Shown: positions 53,427 to 61,907 of the stretch, in pieces
How positions within the stretch are numbered: the first letter of the stretch is position 1
Layout of the letters: each line of letters starts with the position of its first letter
Assembly: GCA_964637565.1 (NCBI GenBank)
Contig: CAZWTY010000011.1
Coordinates: forward strand, 1 to 64,000
Direction: 5' to 3'
Source: DYJE01 sp964637565
Lineage (GTDB): Bacteria > Desulfobacterota > Desulfobacteria > Desulfobacterales > Desulfolunaceae
DNA: 64,000 nucleotides
Position numbers and translations under genes: made by a program
Notes under the pieces: model-generated
Told to the model about the DNA's origin: nothing
Seen by the model: only the letters and a program-made list of their open reading frames with translations
Databases searched by the model: none

Positions 53427-54584
53427 TTAATTGAAATACTGGATCAGTTTTTCAGAAACTTTTTCAGAAACTTTTTTGATCGAAACATGGGAAGCTTCTT
53501 CATGATTCAATCCGGCGCCACGATCGTTTTCTGCCACCTGGCCCACCTGAGTTCCTGAAAGAGCGTCGATGATATTGAGAGACACGGTGGCTCTGGCGAA
53601 TTTAAATCTTGGGTTGTTGTTTTTCACTTCATCAATTTTGACAGAACCCTGGATTGAGACGTCCGCGTTTGATTCAAAATCTCCGATTTTAAAACCGTTG
53701 TCCGTCAATATCTCAGCGACTTTATCTCGTACCGATTTTCCGTTTGGTCCTGCAACGTCAATGTCGATAAGCATAGAAGATTTGAGATCCCAAACATTTT
53801 GAAGGATGTCTTTCATGTCATTTCGGTCAAATTCCGAAGCGAAACCGATGATTCTCAACCGGCTGAGGGTCGCTTCTCTGCTCACCCACAGCTCAAGCAC
53901 TTTTTTCAGGGGAAGAAGTTTTTGTATTTTACTTTTTGATTTATTGGACTTGTCGATGAGGATATCGATTTCCGTATCGACTTTCCGTATATCTCTTTCC
54001 CACTTCTCTTTGGCTTTTATTTTGTCAAGGGCCACCATGGTCACGTATTCGCTGCGTTCTCTTTGAGTTTCTCCAATTTGAAGTCCCTCCAGCTCAATTT
54101 CCGAAACAACCTGAACACGGGATTGAAGTGAACGGGTATAAGAGCTTCCTTTGACGGAATCTGAAACCTGCTTGACCTTTGAAGTCACATCGCTTGAAAT
54201 TTTTGCCTTGAAAATATTGGATAGTTCGGCCTTGGCCTGGTTGATGGATTCCGGTTTGGATGACCCATAACCTTTGGCTGTCAGGTAGCGGGAGGAGCTG
54301 AAATCAATTTTTTCTTCCACTACCGGAGGCACGGACGAAGGAGATGGCGTTTCAACAATCTTTTTTGGGGGGCTGACTTTGACAGGGGCAGGGGGAGGTT
54401 CGATTTCTTCAGTCTGTTCCACTGCTGACTGTTCGACAGGTTTGTCATCCAGTTCGTCAAATGCGATTCGTGCTCTTTCATGCTGACTTTTTACAGATCT
54501 GGTTTCTTTTTTAGCAGGGGGAGCTGACACACAGGCCAGAAATGAAACAAGAAGTATTAAGAGAATGAACGATTGTTTTTTCAT
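53427..54584 (-). CDS. LPP20-domain lipoprotein
   Basis: A 385-residue lipoprotein with lipobox FLAC (Cys18), a Pro/Glu/Val-rich linker, an LPP20 domain (about 100-170, SRYLTAKGYGSSKPESINQ) and a C-terminal domain that resembles a CsgG/FlgT-type fold (LSRLRIIGFAS, DVSIQGSVKID). ATG 54584 is chosen since it starts the signal peptide; the frame opens to 54647. It is the last of the lpoB-COG3014-LPP20 minus-strand operon. A structural role near peptidoglycan is inferred from the neighbours. Confidence 0.78.
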   Translation of the reverse strand: MKKQSFILLILLVSFLACVSAPPAKKETRSVKSQHERARIAFDELDDKPVEQSAVEQTEEIEPPPAPVKVSPPKKIVETPSPSSVPPVVEEKIDFSSSRYLTAKGYGSSKPESINQAKAELSNIFKAKISSDVTSKVKQVSDSVKGSSYTRSLQSRVQVVSEIELEGLQIGETQRERSEYVTMVALDKIKAKEKWERDIRKVDTEIDILIDKSNKSKSKIQKLLPLKKVLELWVSREATLSRLRIIGFASEFDRNDMKDILQNVWDLKSSMLIDIDVAGPNGKSVRDKVAEILTDNGFKIGDFESNADVSIQGSVKIDEVKNNNPRFKFARATVSLNIIDALSGTQVGQVAENDRGAGLNHEEASHVSIKKVSEKVSEKLIQYFN

Positions 54585-54643
54585 ACACTGGGCTCCAGGA
54601 ACTACAGTCAAATGTTTGTTAAAAGTCAATATCGATAAAAAAA

Positions 54644-55945
54644 TCAATACATCGTATCACAAAAAACGAATTTTGTCTCTCCAGCTTTTACTGAAATTTT
54701 GTTGAGATCTTTTCTGTAACCATCGCACAGTTCAATATTGATTTGATATTCTCCGGGTGGGACAAAAGATCGTGCAATGTATATTTCCCCGGGAAGGGTC
54801 CGCCAGGATCGGGTGTCTGCTCTTTCCAGGGCGCTGGCTGCGACATTCCCTGCGATGTTGGCCATAAGGCCTGCCATGGCGCCGTAATGCTTTTCCATTT
54901 CTTTTGAGCTGGCCTGAACAACGGCCTGTTTTGCAACGGCCCTGGCAATTGCCTTGGCTGTGATTCTGAATTTTCTGTCTTCGAGATCCTTCACGGCTAT
55001 ACGGTTGATATCTTCGAACAATTCCGTTTCAACCTCGCATGAGTGGGCAGGAGAACTGAGAATCATTCGGCTGGTTCTGCAGGCAGGAGGGTTCACAGAA
55101 TAGTCAGGAAAGGCGATGCTGATGGGACCTGTTGCCGTAACTACAGAGAATTTGTTTTCAATCTTCACGGGTGCTTTTCCATTTAAATGAACGAGGATGA
55201 TTTTACCTAATGTACGTGACGTTCGGTGATCTATCATCCCGATATTTCTTTCACCGGGCACAAGCTTTATGGCTTCTGATTTTCTGTCGGCTGGAATGGA
55301 GACACGCAAGAGATCTTCGAGAAGGTAGTTCGGTGTGGGCGTCCCGTAAGCTTCCTCATAATTTTTAAACGCTTTGAGCGCGTCATGATAAAATATATAG
55401 GCTTCACTGAATTCTTTATCTGCTTCCGAAAGAACACCGCTGATGTAACGACCCAATGCGTCTTCTTTATAGACGTTTTTCTTTTCATATTGAGCATTAT
55501 ATTCGCTGAGAATGATGTCAAGTCTTCTGCAATCTGCCATGGCTTCATCGAATTCACCGAGTTTGATATAGCTGAAAGCAGAGAATAGACAGATCATCGC
55601 TCTTTCAAAGTCCTCGCCCCGGTAGGGAAGGATGAAGTCGTTGGTTACAAACGACGCAGCTTCTTTTGAAAAGCTCTTGGTCCATAGATCTTGGGCAAGA
55701 TGGTCCGCGTTCTGAAAAAAAAGAGTGGCTTCCTTTGGATCGTCGCACTGAAAATGAATCATACCTGAATCAAGCATGTGAATCAGCAAGGCTTTTGGCC
55801 CATAGGCCTGTTGAGAATTTTTCAGTAACTCGATAGAACCCGGGCAATCTTTTGATGCCATGGCGTTTTGCAATGAATCATAATTGAACTTCGGTGCGCA
55901 ACTGGAAACACAAAGGAAAATCAGTAAGACGAAAAAATTTTTCAT
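54644..55945 (-). CDS. COG3014-type lipoprotein with TPR-like repeats
   Basis: A 433-residue lipoprotein with lipobox VSSC (Cys16) and a helical-repeat region (about 30-200, with FQNADHLAQDLW, AFSYIKLGEFDEAMAD and EADKEFSEAYIFYHDALKAF), followed by a domain with GERNIGMID, VHLNGKAPVKI and GKIILV segments typical of the COG3014 family. Its usual neighbours are lpoB-like and LPP20 genes, as here. Start ATG 55945 has GGGGG upstream. Function unknown; a structural envelope role is likely. Confidence 0.8.
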   Translation of the reverse strand: MKNFFVLLIFLCVSSCAPKFNYDSLQNAMASKDCPGSIELLKNSQQAYGPKALLIHMLDSGMIHFQCDDPKEATLFFQNADHLAQDLWTKSFSKEAASFVTNDFILPYRGEDFERAMICLFSAFSYIKLGEFDEAMADCRRLDIILSEYNAQYEKKNVYKEDALGRYISGVLSEADKEFSEAYIFYHDALKAFKNYEEAYGTPTPNYLLEDLLRVSIPADRKSEAIKLVPGERNIGMIDHRTSRTLGKIILVHLNGKAPVKIENKFSVVTATGPISIAFPDYSVNPPACRTSRMILSSPAHSCEVETELFEDINRIAVKDLEDRKFRITAKAIARAVAKQAVVQASSKEMEKHYGAMAGLMANIAGNVAASALERADTRSWRTLPGEIYIARSFVPPGEYQINIELCDGYRKDLNKISVKAGETKFVFCDTMY

Positions 55946-56024
55946 GAGCCCCCATCTCATTCAAAGAAACACGTGTGCATGTTTTCGTTATCGTTGTGAA
56001 AGTTCCCCGGATAGTTTGGCGGTT

Positions 56025-56627
56025 TTAAAAACCGATCCGGCTTTGCTTGATCAGTTTTTTTATTTTTTTCTCGCCTATCCAGACTTTTCGGTTTTTTGAA
56101 ATATCAATGAGAGTGAGGTTGATCTGGTAAAATTTGACGGATTTTCCCCCTTCCTTGTTGATGATGCTGTTCAGTTCGCCATTAAGCATGAAATCGGCGC
56201 CAATCTCTTCACCGTCATACTTTGCCGTGTCCTCACTGGCGTTTGATGCCTGGTCGAAACGTTCGTCCCTGATTTCATCGCGTTCACTTTTTCCGGCGAC
56301 AAAATCAATCTCACCGGAATTCAGCAACGCTCTTTCAAGATCACGGACAAAGGTTCGTACGTTGATATGTTCATGGCTTCTGTTTTTCACAGATCCAATT
56401 ATAACGGTCGGGTTCTTCTGGTTATTGCTTTGTTTGAATTGGCTCAACCAAGGCCTCTCCAGTGCGTCCTCAATCATCTCTTCGGCGACGAGTCTTGAAT
56501 CCGTGTCATTCCATTTGTCCCCCACATCCGTTACCGCGTCTGTTTCAACCCGGCTGGTCGTGACGGTCTGGCAACCTGAGATTATCAATGAGACGCAGAT
56601 TGAGAACAGGAAAAAAAATTTTTTCAT
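56025..56627 (-). CDS. lpoB: LpoB-type penicillin-binding protein activator
   Basis: A 200-residue outer-membrane lipoprotein (lipobox ISGC, Cys19, Gln at +2) with an LpoB domain: VDTDSRLVAEEMIEDAL-like TDSRLVAEEMI, RPWLSQF, PTVIIGSVKNRSHEHIN, DFMLNGELNSI and KVWIGEKKIKK. LpoB reaches through the peptidoglycan to activate PBP1b. AAGGAG precedes the start. The 355-base region upstream (56628-56982) is A+T-rich and shows no gene, only the hairpin noted separately. Confidence 0.92.
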   Translation of the reverse strand: MKKFFFLFSICVSLIISGCQTVTTSRVETDAVTDVGDKWNDTDSRLVAEEMIEDALERPWLSQFKQSNNQKNPTVIIGSVKNRSHEHINVRTFVRDLERALLNSGEIDFVAGKSERDEIRDERFDQASNASEDTAKYDGEEIGADFMLNGELNSIINKEGGKSVKFYQINLTLIDISKNRKVWIGEKKIKKLIKQSRIGF

Positions 56628-56941
56628 GGCTGAAACATCTCCTTCTTATCAATGATTATGTGATAATAAAAAAACGATTCTAAATTAGCGCATTATCATC
56701 ATTTTTTAAAGTTATTGATGAAAAAAATAGCATTTTTTTCGATTTGAATCATAGTCGATCCGTTGATCAATGTATGTGAAATTCATTGCATGTCATCAAC
56801 AGCCAAAATATTTATATGAAACATATCGGCCGGGCATGGGGTGATATTGACAAAAAATGGTTTTCAAGGGGATCTTTTTGTGATGTGTTTTTGAATCAAT
56901 TACATCGAATAATGAGTTAACATATTGAAATAAATATAATA

Positions 56942-56977
56942 ACCGCCCTCCTTGTGAGGTTTAAAAAGGAGGGCGGT
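56942..56977 (-). terminator. Strong hairpin after the Ppa-like gene
   Basis: ACCGCCCTCCTT and AAGGAGGGCGGT form a perfect 12-bp stem just beyond the minus-strand stop codon. On that strand it is followed by a T/A-rich tract, so it is probably a terminator, though without a clean T-run. Confidence 0.6.
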
Positions 56978-56982
56978 ATCTT

Positions 56983-57333
56983 TCAAAGAACGCGAGAAAC
57001 GTTGATATCTTCAACCACAAAAGGCGTCGCATGGATGCCGACGCTTCCTTTTTTAACCCAGATCCGGGCGGTGGTGGCTGTTTCCCCATCAATGGTCACT
57101 GCATTGGAGAGCCGCTCGACATAGGATATGTCCTGAAGGTTGAATTCGTAATACGTTGGATGCGTTCCAAAAAGATCGGAAACAAGGATGATCTTGTTGT
57201 CACGATCCGGATGTTTGCGCGGAGAGCCTGAAAAACAGACGTGGTTTTTCCTGAGTGAAGAAATGTCCTGTTTTTCATCAAAGATTTGAATGTCGAATTT
57301 CTCTTTAAGCTGCAATAAATGATCAATGGGCAT
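56983..57333 (-). CDS. Small conserved protein, Ppa-like
   Basis: A 116-residue soluble protein with the block VCFSGSPRKHPDRDNKIILV, YYEFNLQDISYVE, GETATTARIWVKK and a FVVED ending. I associate these segments with a small deltaproteobacterial protein often annotated as inorganic pyrophosphatase Ppa; I see none of the canonical soluble pyrophosphatase motifs, so that name is doubtful. ATG 57333 has GGAGG seven bases upstream; the frame opens to 57420. Confidence 0.6.
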   Translation of the reverse strand: MPIDHLLQLKEKFDIQIFDEKQDISSLRKNHVCFSGSPRKHPDRDNKIILVSDLFGTHPTYYEFNLQDISYVERLSNAVTIDGETATTARIWVKKGSVGIHATPFVVEDINVSRVL

Positions 57334-57491
57334 TTTAAAACCTCCGAAACCGATGATGTAGCCAACCCTGACAGCGGGAAGAAAATACCATGGGACATTC
57401 ATAGCACAACGAAAAAACATAATTCAAATGATTTTGAGCATCGAATTTCATCTGAAAGCGCTGTGGAGTAGATGAAATATAGGAGGGGGTC

Positions 57492-58223
57492 TTAGCCATT
57501 GATTCTGTCAAGAAATTTCAGTTTCAATTTTTTCGCCCCCTCGAAAACAGCCCCGTTTGTTATTTTGTATTGTACGATTCCGCTTTCAGGAAGGATGGCC
57601 CTGCTCTCAGCTTCGGATGTGACGGATTCGTTGGATAAAATTACATTTTCCTTGATGTCGATCAGGGAATACTCAACTTTTGTGAATATTTTGATGGTCT
57701 GGGTCTCCAGAAAAAAATAGGGCATACCCAGGCCAAAAATGGTCGGAATGGTCCATCCGTTATGGTAACGGTAAACGTTCGAAAAGGAATTGAGAACAAG
57801 GACATACCTGGCCTGTTGTCTTGCCCCCATCAGACGAAGGGTTGAAAGATTGGGAAGGGACGAGACAGCGATGACCTCAACCTGGGTCAGGTTGTTTTCT
57901 TTTTTCTGGATTTCCTGTTTGAATTCATCAAAAAAAACGGTATCGATTCCGGTAAGGTTGTTGATAATCAGGAGTTTGCCTTTTTCAATGAAAAAAGAGC
58001 TTTTCATGGATGTTTTCTGGCTGATCCCCGCTTCATGGCCGCTGAGCAGCATTTCGAGTTTTTTTTCAAATTCAGGATCGTTCTTATCTTCTTTGTCTGA
58101 CGGAAACAGCGTGGATGTAATGGTTTTGTTTTCAGGGTAAAATTTGGGTTCAAGGGCACCACAGGATGAAAATAGCAGGCCGGCAAGAATCGCAAGGACA
58201 ATCGGTCGGATTGTGTGAGCCAT
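57492..58223 (-). CDS. Lipoprotein of unknown function
   Basis: A 243-residue lipoprotein with a signal peptide ending FSSC (Cys21, Gly at +2). The rest has alternating beta and helix and one hydrophobic stretch near residues 170-185 (GWTIPTIFGLGMPYFFLET). I recognise no family. It is the last minus-strand lipoprotein of the island and starts 35 bases after the NMO-type gene ends, so the two may be co-transcribed. Between it and the Ppa-like gene a 9-bp inverted repeat (ATTTCATCT/AGATGAAAT) is present. Confidence 0.7.
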   Translation of the reverse strand: MAHTIRPIVLAILAGLLFSSCGALEPKFYPENKTITSTLFPSDKEDKNDPEFEKKLEMLLSGHEAGISQKTSMKSSFFIEKGKLLIINNLTGIDTVFFDEFKQEIQKKENNLTQVEVIAVSSLPNLSTLRLMGARQQARYVLVLNSFSNVYRYHNGWTIPTIFGLGMPYFFLETQTIKIFTKVEYSLIDIKENVILSNESVTSEAESRAILPESGIVQYKITNGAVFEGAKKLKLKFLDRING

Positions 58224-58258
58224 GGCAAATCCCCCTTGTTTTTAATATGTTAAGATCA

Positions 58259-59224
58259 TCATAACAGTTGTGACCGTTTGCGTAATATATCTTCGGCATC
58301 CCTTACGATCCGGTGAACCAGCTCCTTGGCAGTGGGAATGTCGTGAATCAGGCCTGCGACCATGCCTGCGGACCAAACTCCAGCTTCGATATCGCCGGTT
58401 TCGTAAACGGAACGTCCCCGGGCGCCACTGACCAGAGGGGCCAGTTCTTCAATGGTGGCATTGCCCCGGGCCTCCATGGCAAGAATGTCAAGGGCCACTG
58501 AATTTTTATATATTCTTGCAGAATTTTTAAGCGTTCTCAATATGATGGCACTTTGACGTTCATCGGCTTTTACCAGAGCAACTTTGACATTTTCGTGGAC
58601 AGGCGCCTCACGTGTGGCCAGAAAACGTGTCCCCATGTTCACCCCCTCGGCGCCAAGGCACAGGGCGGCCGCAAGACCTCTGCCATCGGCGAATCCTCCG
58701 GATGCGATGATGGGAATGGAAACCTGGTCAGCAGTAATGGGGAGCAGGACAAGACCTGGAATATCGTCTTCGCCCGGGTGTCCCGCGCATTCAAAACCAT
58801 CCACACTGACAGCCGCACAGCCCATGGATTGGGCTTTTAGGGCGTGTCTGACCGAGGTGCATTTGTGAATGACCATGATTCCGTTTTTAAGGAATTTTGG
58901 CATGAATTCTTCCGGGCTACGGCCAGCTGTTTCCACGATGCGGATGTTTTCTGAAACCATAACGTCCACATAATCATGATAGGGAACGGGTTTAAGAGTC
59001 GGGAGCAGGGTCAGGTTGACACCAAAGGGTTTGTCCGTCAACGCCCTCATTTTTTTTATTTCTTCAGCAAGGGCATCGGGGTTTGGTTGAGTCAACGCCG
59101 TAATAATTCCAAGTCCGCCGGCCTCGGAGACGGCTGCGGCAAGCTCAGCCTTGCTCACCCATTGCATGCCGCCCTGGACGATGGGATGATCGATTCCAAG
59201 AAGTTCTGTGATTCTTGTTTTCAC
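58259..59224 (-). CDS. NMO-type (nitronate monooxygenase/FabK-like) flavoprotein
   Basis: A 321-residue TIM-barrel FMN protein. It starts LGIDHPIVQGGMQWVS, has GGFADGRGLAAALCLGA and GTRFLATREA for FMN binding, and the conserved His149 in AGHPGED that in this family is catalytic. Such proteins are nitronate monooxygenases or 2-enoyl reductases (FabK type) and are often over-annotated; the substrate cannot be told. A Gly-Gly FMN loop is intact. It lies upstream of and in the same direction as the last lipoprotein. Confidence 0.85.
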   Translation of the reverse strand: MKTRITELLGIDHPIVQGGMQWVSKAELAAAVSEAGGLGIITALTQPNPDALAEEIKKMRALTDKPFGVNLTLLPTLKPVPYHDYVDVMVSENIRIVETAGRSPEEFMPKFLKNGIMVIHKCTSVRHALKAQSMGCAAVSVDGFECAGHPGEDDIPGLVLLPITADQVSIPIIASGGFADGRGLAAALCLGAEGVNMGTRFLATREAPVHENVKVALVKADERQSAIILRTLKNSARIYKNSVALDILAMEARGNATIEELAPLVSGARGRSVYETGDIEAGVWSAGMVAGLIHDIPTAKELVHRIVRDAEDILRKRSQLL

Positions 59225-59293
59225 GTGGCCCCCTATGATGTTTTGTCTTAACGGTATGGATTGGACAAGATGAATATAGCGATTGGTTTGAAC

Positions 59294-59321
59294 TTGATGT
59301 TTTTTGAAATTATACCATAAT
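59294..59321 (+). promoter_or_regulatory. Possible promoter of the Fe-S/cytochrome b genes
   Basis: TTGATG and CATAAT are separated by 16 bases in the A+T-rich gap, 88 bases before the start of the Fe-S protein gene. Confidence 0.35.
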
Positions 59322-59409
59322 TAATATAATTTTTTGTAACCTTTTTGATTTTTCCGGTTCCTTATGTTCAAAAATGTTTCATGTTAAAAAATGTAGCCAG
59401 AGGTTTTTT

Positions 59410-60402
59410 ATGACATCCATTTCACGACGATCCTTTATCAAAGGAACAGCAGCTCTTCTCTGTTCAACAGCTGTTCCTGGCCTGGCCGAAAGTGCCGGTA
59501 AGATCAACCAGGAACCTCTTGCCACCCTTCATGATCTGAGAAAATGCGTTGGGTGCGGAGAGTGTGTGGAAGCCTGCCGTGAAGAGAATCAACGTTATTT
59601 TCCTGAACCTTCAAAGCCTTTTCCACGCATGCGCCCTTCACGTGTCAAGGCTGAAGACTGGTCTGACATGAGAGAGGAGAGAAGCCGGCTGACACCCTAT
59701 AACTGGCTGACTATCCAGCAGGCAGATGTGACGACGGGCCAGGGCGATCTTACGGTGTTCATCCCGAGGCGCTGTATGCACTGCGTCAACCCGCCTTGTG
59801 TGAAACTCTGTCCATGGGGAGCCGCATACCAGAAGAAAAACGGCCTTTCTGTGATCAACCCGGATATCTGTCTTGGAGGGGCGAAATGTCAAAACGTTTG
59901 CCCATGGGATATCCCTCAGCGACAGACCGGAGTCGGCCTTTATCTCGATATCCTTCCATCCCTTGCGGGCAACGGTGTTATGTACAAATGCCATCGATGT
60001 TACGAAAAAGTTGCCATGGGGGCGAATCCGGCATGTATCGATGTCTGCCCTGAACATGTTCAAACGATCGGCCCCAGGAGTGAAATTGTGGCGAAAGCTC
60101 ATGAAATTGCCCGTGAAACAGGGGGATACGTTTACGGTGAACTTGAAAACGGTGGCACTAACACAATCTATGTATCGCCTGTACCTTTTGATCTTTTGAA
60201 TCAGGCAATCCAGAAAGGGAAGGGACTTCCTGATCTTGATCGAAAAAAGGATGTCATGGCGGATGGAAACGCAATGGCCACCGCTCTTTTCTTCTCTCCG
60301 ATTGCAGGTGTTGTGGCGGCGGTTTCGCGTTTTATTTTCACGATGAAAAAAACGACTGGCAACGAATTGATGACACAGAAAGAGGAGTCCCATGAATCAT
60401 AA
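59410..60402 (+). CDS. Tat-exported [4Fe-4S] electron-transfer protein
   Basis: A 330-residue ferredoxin-type subunit. A twin-arginine signal SRRSFIKG near residues 6-13 sends the folded protein to the periplasm. Four cysteine groups follow: CVGCGECVEAC, CMHC...CVKLCP, CLGGAKCQNVCP and CHRC...CIDVCP, enough for up to four [4Fe-4S] clusters, as in HybA, FdnH and PsrB-like subunits. A C-terminal helix (about 290-310) may anchor it. ATG 59410 is preferred over 59374 for the Tat signal and AGAGG. No catalytic molybdopterin or hydrogenase subunit is nearby, so the partner is unknown. Confidence 0.88.
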   Translation: MTSISRRSFIKGTAALLCSTAVPGLAESAGKINQEPLATLHDLRKCVGCGECVEACREENQRYFPEPSKPFPRMRPSRVKAEDWSDMREERSRLTPYNWLTIQQADVTTGQGDLTVFIPRRCMHCVNPPCVKLCPWGAAYQKKNGLSVINPDICLGGAKCQNVCPWDIPQRQTGVGLYLDILPSLAGNGVMYKCHRCYEKVAMGANPACIDVCPEHVQTIGPRSEIVAKAHEIARETGGYVYGELENGGTNTIYVSPVPFDLLNQAIQKGKGLPDLDRKKDVMADGNAMATALFFSPIAGVVAAVSRFIFTMKKTTGNELMTQKEESHES

Positions 60403-60844
60403 AATCTTTAAGATCGCCCTGAAGGCGGCATTTTTTATGCTGCTGCTTTCGGGGTTCGCCCAGATGCCAATATTTAAAAGGTACTATATAGCGGATATTC
60501 CGGGTTTCGGTTGGCTTGCGGATTTTGAACTGACACATGCCCTTCATTACGGTTTTGCCATTGTATTCTGCCTATTGTTTTTTTATCATGTTACTTTGGA
60601 GATGCTGGTAAAACGATACACTTGTCTTACAAAAAAGCAGGTTACGGATACGCTGATCAACCACGGCCTTACCATCGGGATCGTGAGCACGGGGATGATC
60701 TTGGTTTTGAAAAATTTTCCGGGTTACCATATGGCTCCCGAGGTGATTGTAGGCCTTGACATCATGCACCTTGGTCTCGTGATGACCCTCCTGGGATACA
60801 AGGCTTTGGGTTTTGTTCGGTTGAAATACGCTCGACAATCGTGA
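60392..60844 (+). CDS. Cytochrome b-like membrane subunit
   Basis: A 150-residue protein with four predicted transmembrane helices (about 8-25, 42-62, 87-105 and 117-137). Histidines in THALHYG, FYHVTLE and DIMHLGL lie in or next to helices and can ligate b heme, in the manner of small diheme subunits partnered with FeS proteins. It overlaps the Fe-S gene by 11 bases and precedes a 29-residue membrane protein, so the three form one unit that would pass electrons between the quinone pool and the periplasm. Confidence 0.75.
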   Translation: MNHKIFKIALKAAFFMLLLSGFAQMPIFKRYYIADIPGFGWLADFELTHALHYGFAIVFCLLFFYHVTLEMLVKRYTCLTKKQVTDTLINHGLTIGIVSTGMILVLKNFPGYHMAPEVIVGLDIMHLGLVMTLLGYKALGFVRLKYARQS

Positions 60845-60863
60845 TGAAAACATGGAGGTACCG

Positions 60864-60953
60864 ATGAAAAGTGTTCTGTTGTTTCTGGGATTTATTGGGT
60901 TATGGGTTCTGCTTCAAACCGTCATTCTTCCCAAAATGGGAATAAGCACCTGA
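60864..60953 (+). CDS. 29-residue membrane microprotein
   Basis: A complete 29-codon gene encoding one hydrophobic helix followed by LPKMGIST. GGAGG stands at the right distance before ATG 60864. It lies 19 bases after the cytochrome b gene. Its LQTVILPKMG ending looks conserved among small subunits of respiratory membrane complexes as I recall, where such short proteins aid assembly or stability. Confidence 0.65.
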   Translation: MKSVLLFLGFIGLWVLLQTVILPKMGIST

Positions 60954-61003
60954 ATGCGCGATGCCTGCCAGGTGGCAGACATGAAAAAAAATGACGATAA
61001 AAA

Positions 61004-61606
61004 ATGAAAAAAACCTCAACACACGAAGAGGACCTGAGACTCATTGACGGGATACGGCATGGTAAACCAGGGTTGTTCCACCGTATCATGGAAAAATACC
61101 AGGTTAAAATTTATAATTTCGGTCTGAAAATCTGTCCCACGGCTCAAGACGCCGAGGACCTGGTTCAGGAGAGTTTTTTTAACGTATTCAAATACCTGAA
61201 AGACTTCAGGCAGGAGATGTCATTTAAAAACTGGCTTTACCTGATTGCCTCATCCGTGTGTCACAAAATGAAACGGAAATCAAAATTTGCTCCTGAGCGA
61301 GAGCTTTCGCTGGAAGAGTTCATGCCCTCCCATTCCGGCCTTGACATGGAGAGTGTTCCGGAATGGGCGGATGAACCGGTTGAAAAACTGCTAAACCTTG
61401 AGCTTGCTGAAAAAATTCAGACCGCTGTCTCAAATCTTCCGACAGACTATCGCCTCGTTCTTGTGCTCAGAGACGTGGAAGGCTTTTCAACACAGGAAAC
61501 CGCTGGTATCCTTGGAATATCATCCCCCACCGTTAAGGTCCGCCTCCACAGAGCCCGTCTTTTTTTACGGGAAGCTTTGAAGGAGTATTATGATCACTCA
61601 TCCTGA
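61004..61606 (+). CDS. ECF-type sigma-70 factor
   Basis: A 200-residue RpoE-like sigma factor with region 2 (about 25-95, KIYNFGLKICPTAQDAEDLVQESFFNVFKYL) and region 4 (about 130-195, LPTDYRLVLVLRDVEGFSTQETAGILGIS). It overlaps the following anti-sigma gene by 17 bases, the usual arrangement. Its regulon may include the Fe-S/cytochrome genes immediately upstream, but nothing in the sequence proves this. Confidence 0.92.
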   Translation: MKKTSTHEEDLRLIDGIRHGKPGLFHRIMEKYQVKIYNFGLKICPTAQDAEDLVQESFFNVFKYLKDFRQEMSFKNWLYLIASSVCHKMKRKSKFAPERELSLEEFMPSHSGLDMESVPEWADEPVEKLLNLELAEKIQTAVSNLPTDYRLVLVLRDVEGFSTQETAGILGISSPTVKVRLHRARLFLREALKEYYDHSS

Positions 61607-61850
61607 AACGAAAGACGATCATTCGTTTTGCAGATCGTGCTTTGAACGCCTTTCAGAATATATCGACCATGAACTTGGGGACAGTGGAATGGACGAAATT
61701 AAAAATCATCTTGAAAATTGCATCTGCTGTACGGCGTGTTACAGTACTTTGAAAAAAACAGTGGAAATCTGCGGAAAATTGAATGACAAACCGGTCCCCA
61801 CGGGATTTGCATCACGATTGAGATCTTTTTGCGAAAAAATGAACGGGTAG
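61590..61850 (+). CDS. Zinc-finger anti-sigma factor
   Basis: An 86-residue protein with a ZAS/zf-HC2 type motif: an early Cys pair FCRSCFE and HLENCICCTAC, where His and Cys residues in the HX3CX2C pattern bind zinc. It lacks a transmembrane segment, so it is a cytoplasmic anti-sigma that could sense redox change. Overlap with the sigma gene shows translational coupling and matched amounts. Confidence 0.85.
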   Translation: MITHPETKDDHSFCRSCFERLSEYIDHELGDSGMDEIKNHLENCICCTACYSTLKKTVEICGKLNDKPVPTGFASRLRSFCEKMNG

Positions 61851-61907
61851 ACGGATCAAGACGCGGTGCTGACGTTTATCTGGGAGAGGGGAATGCCTCT
61901 TATGAGG

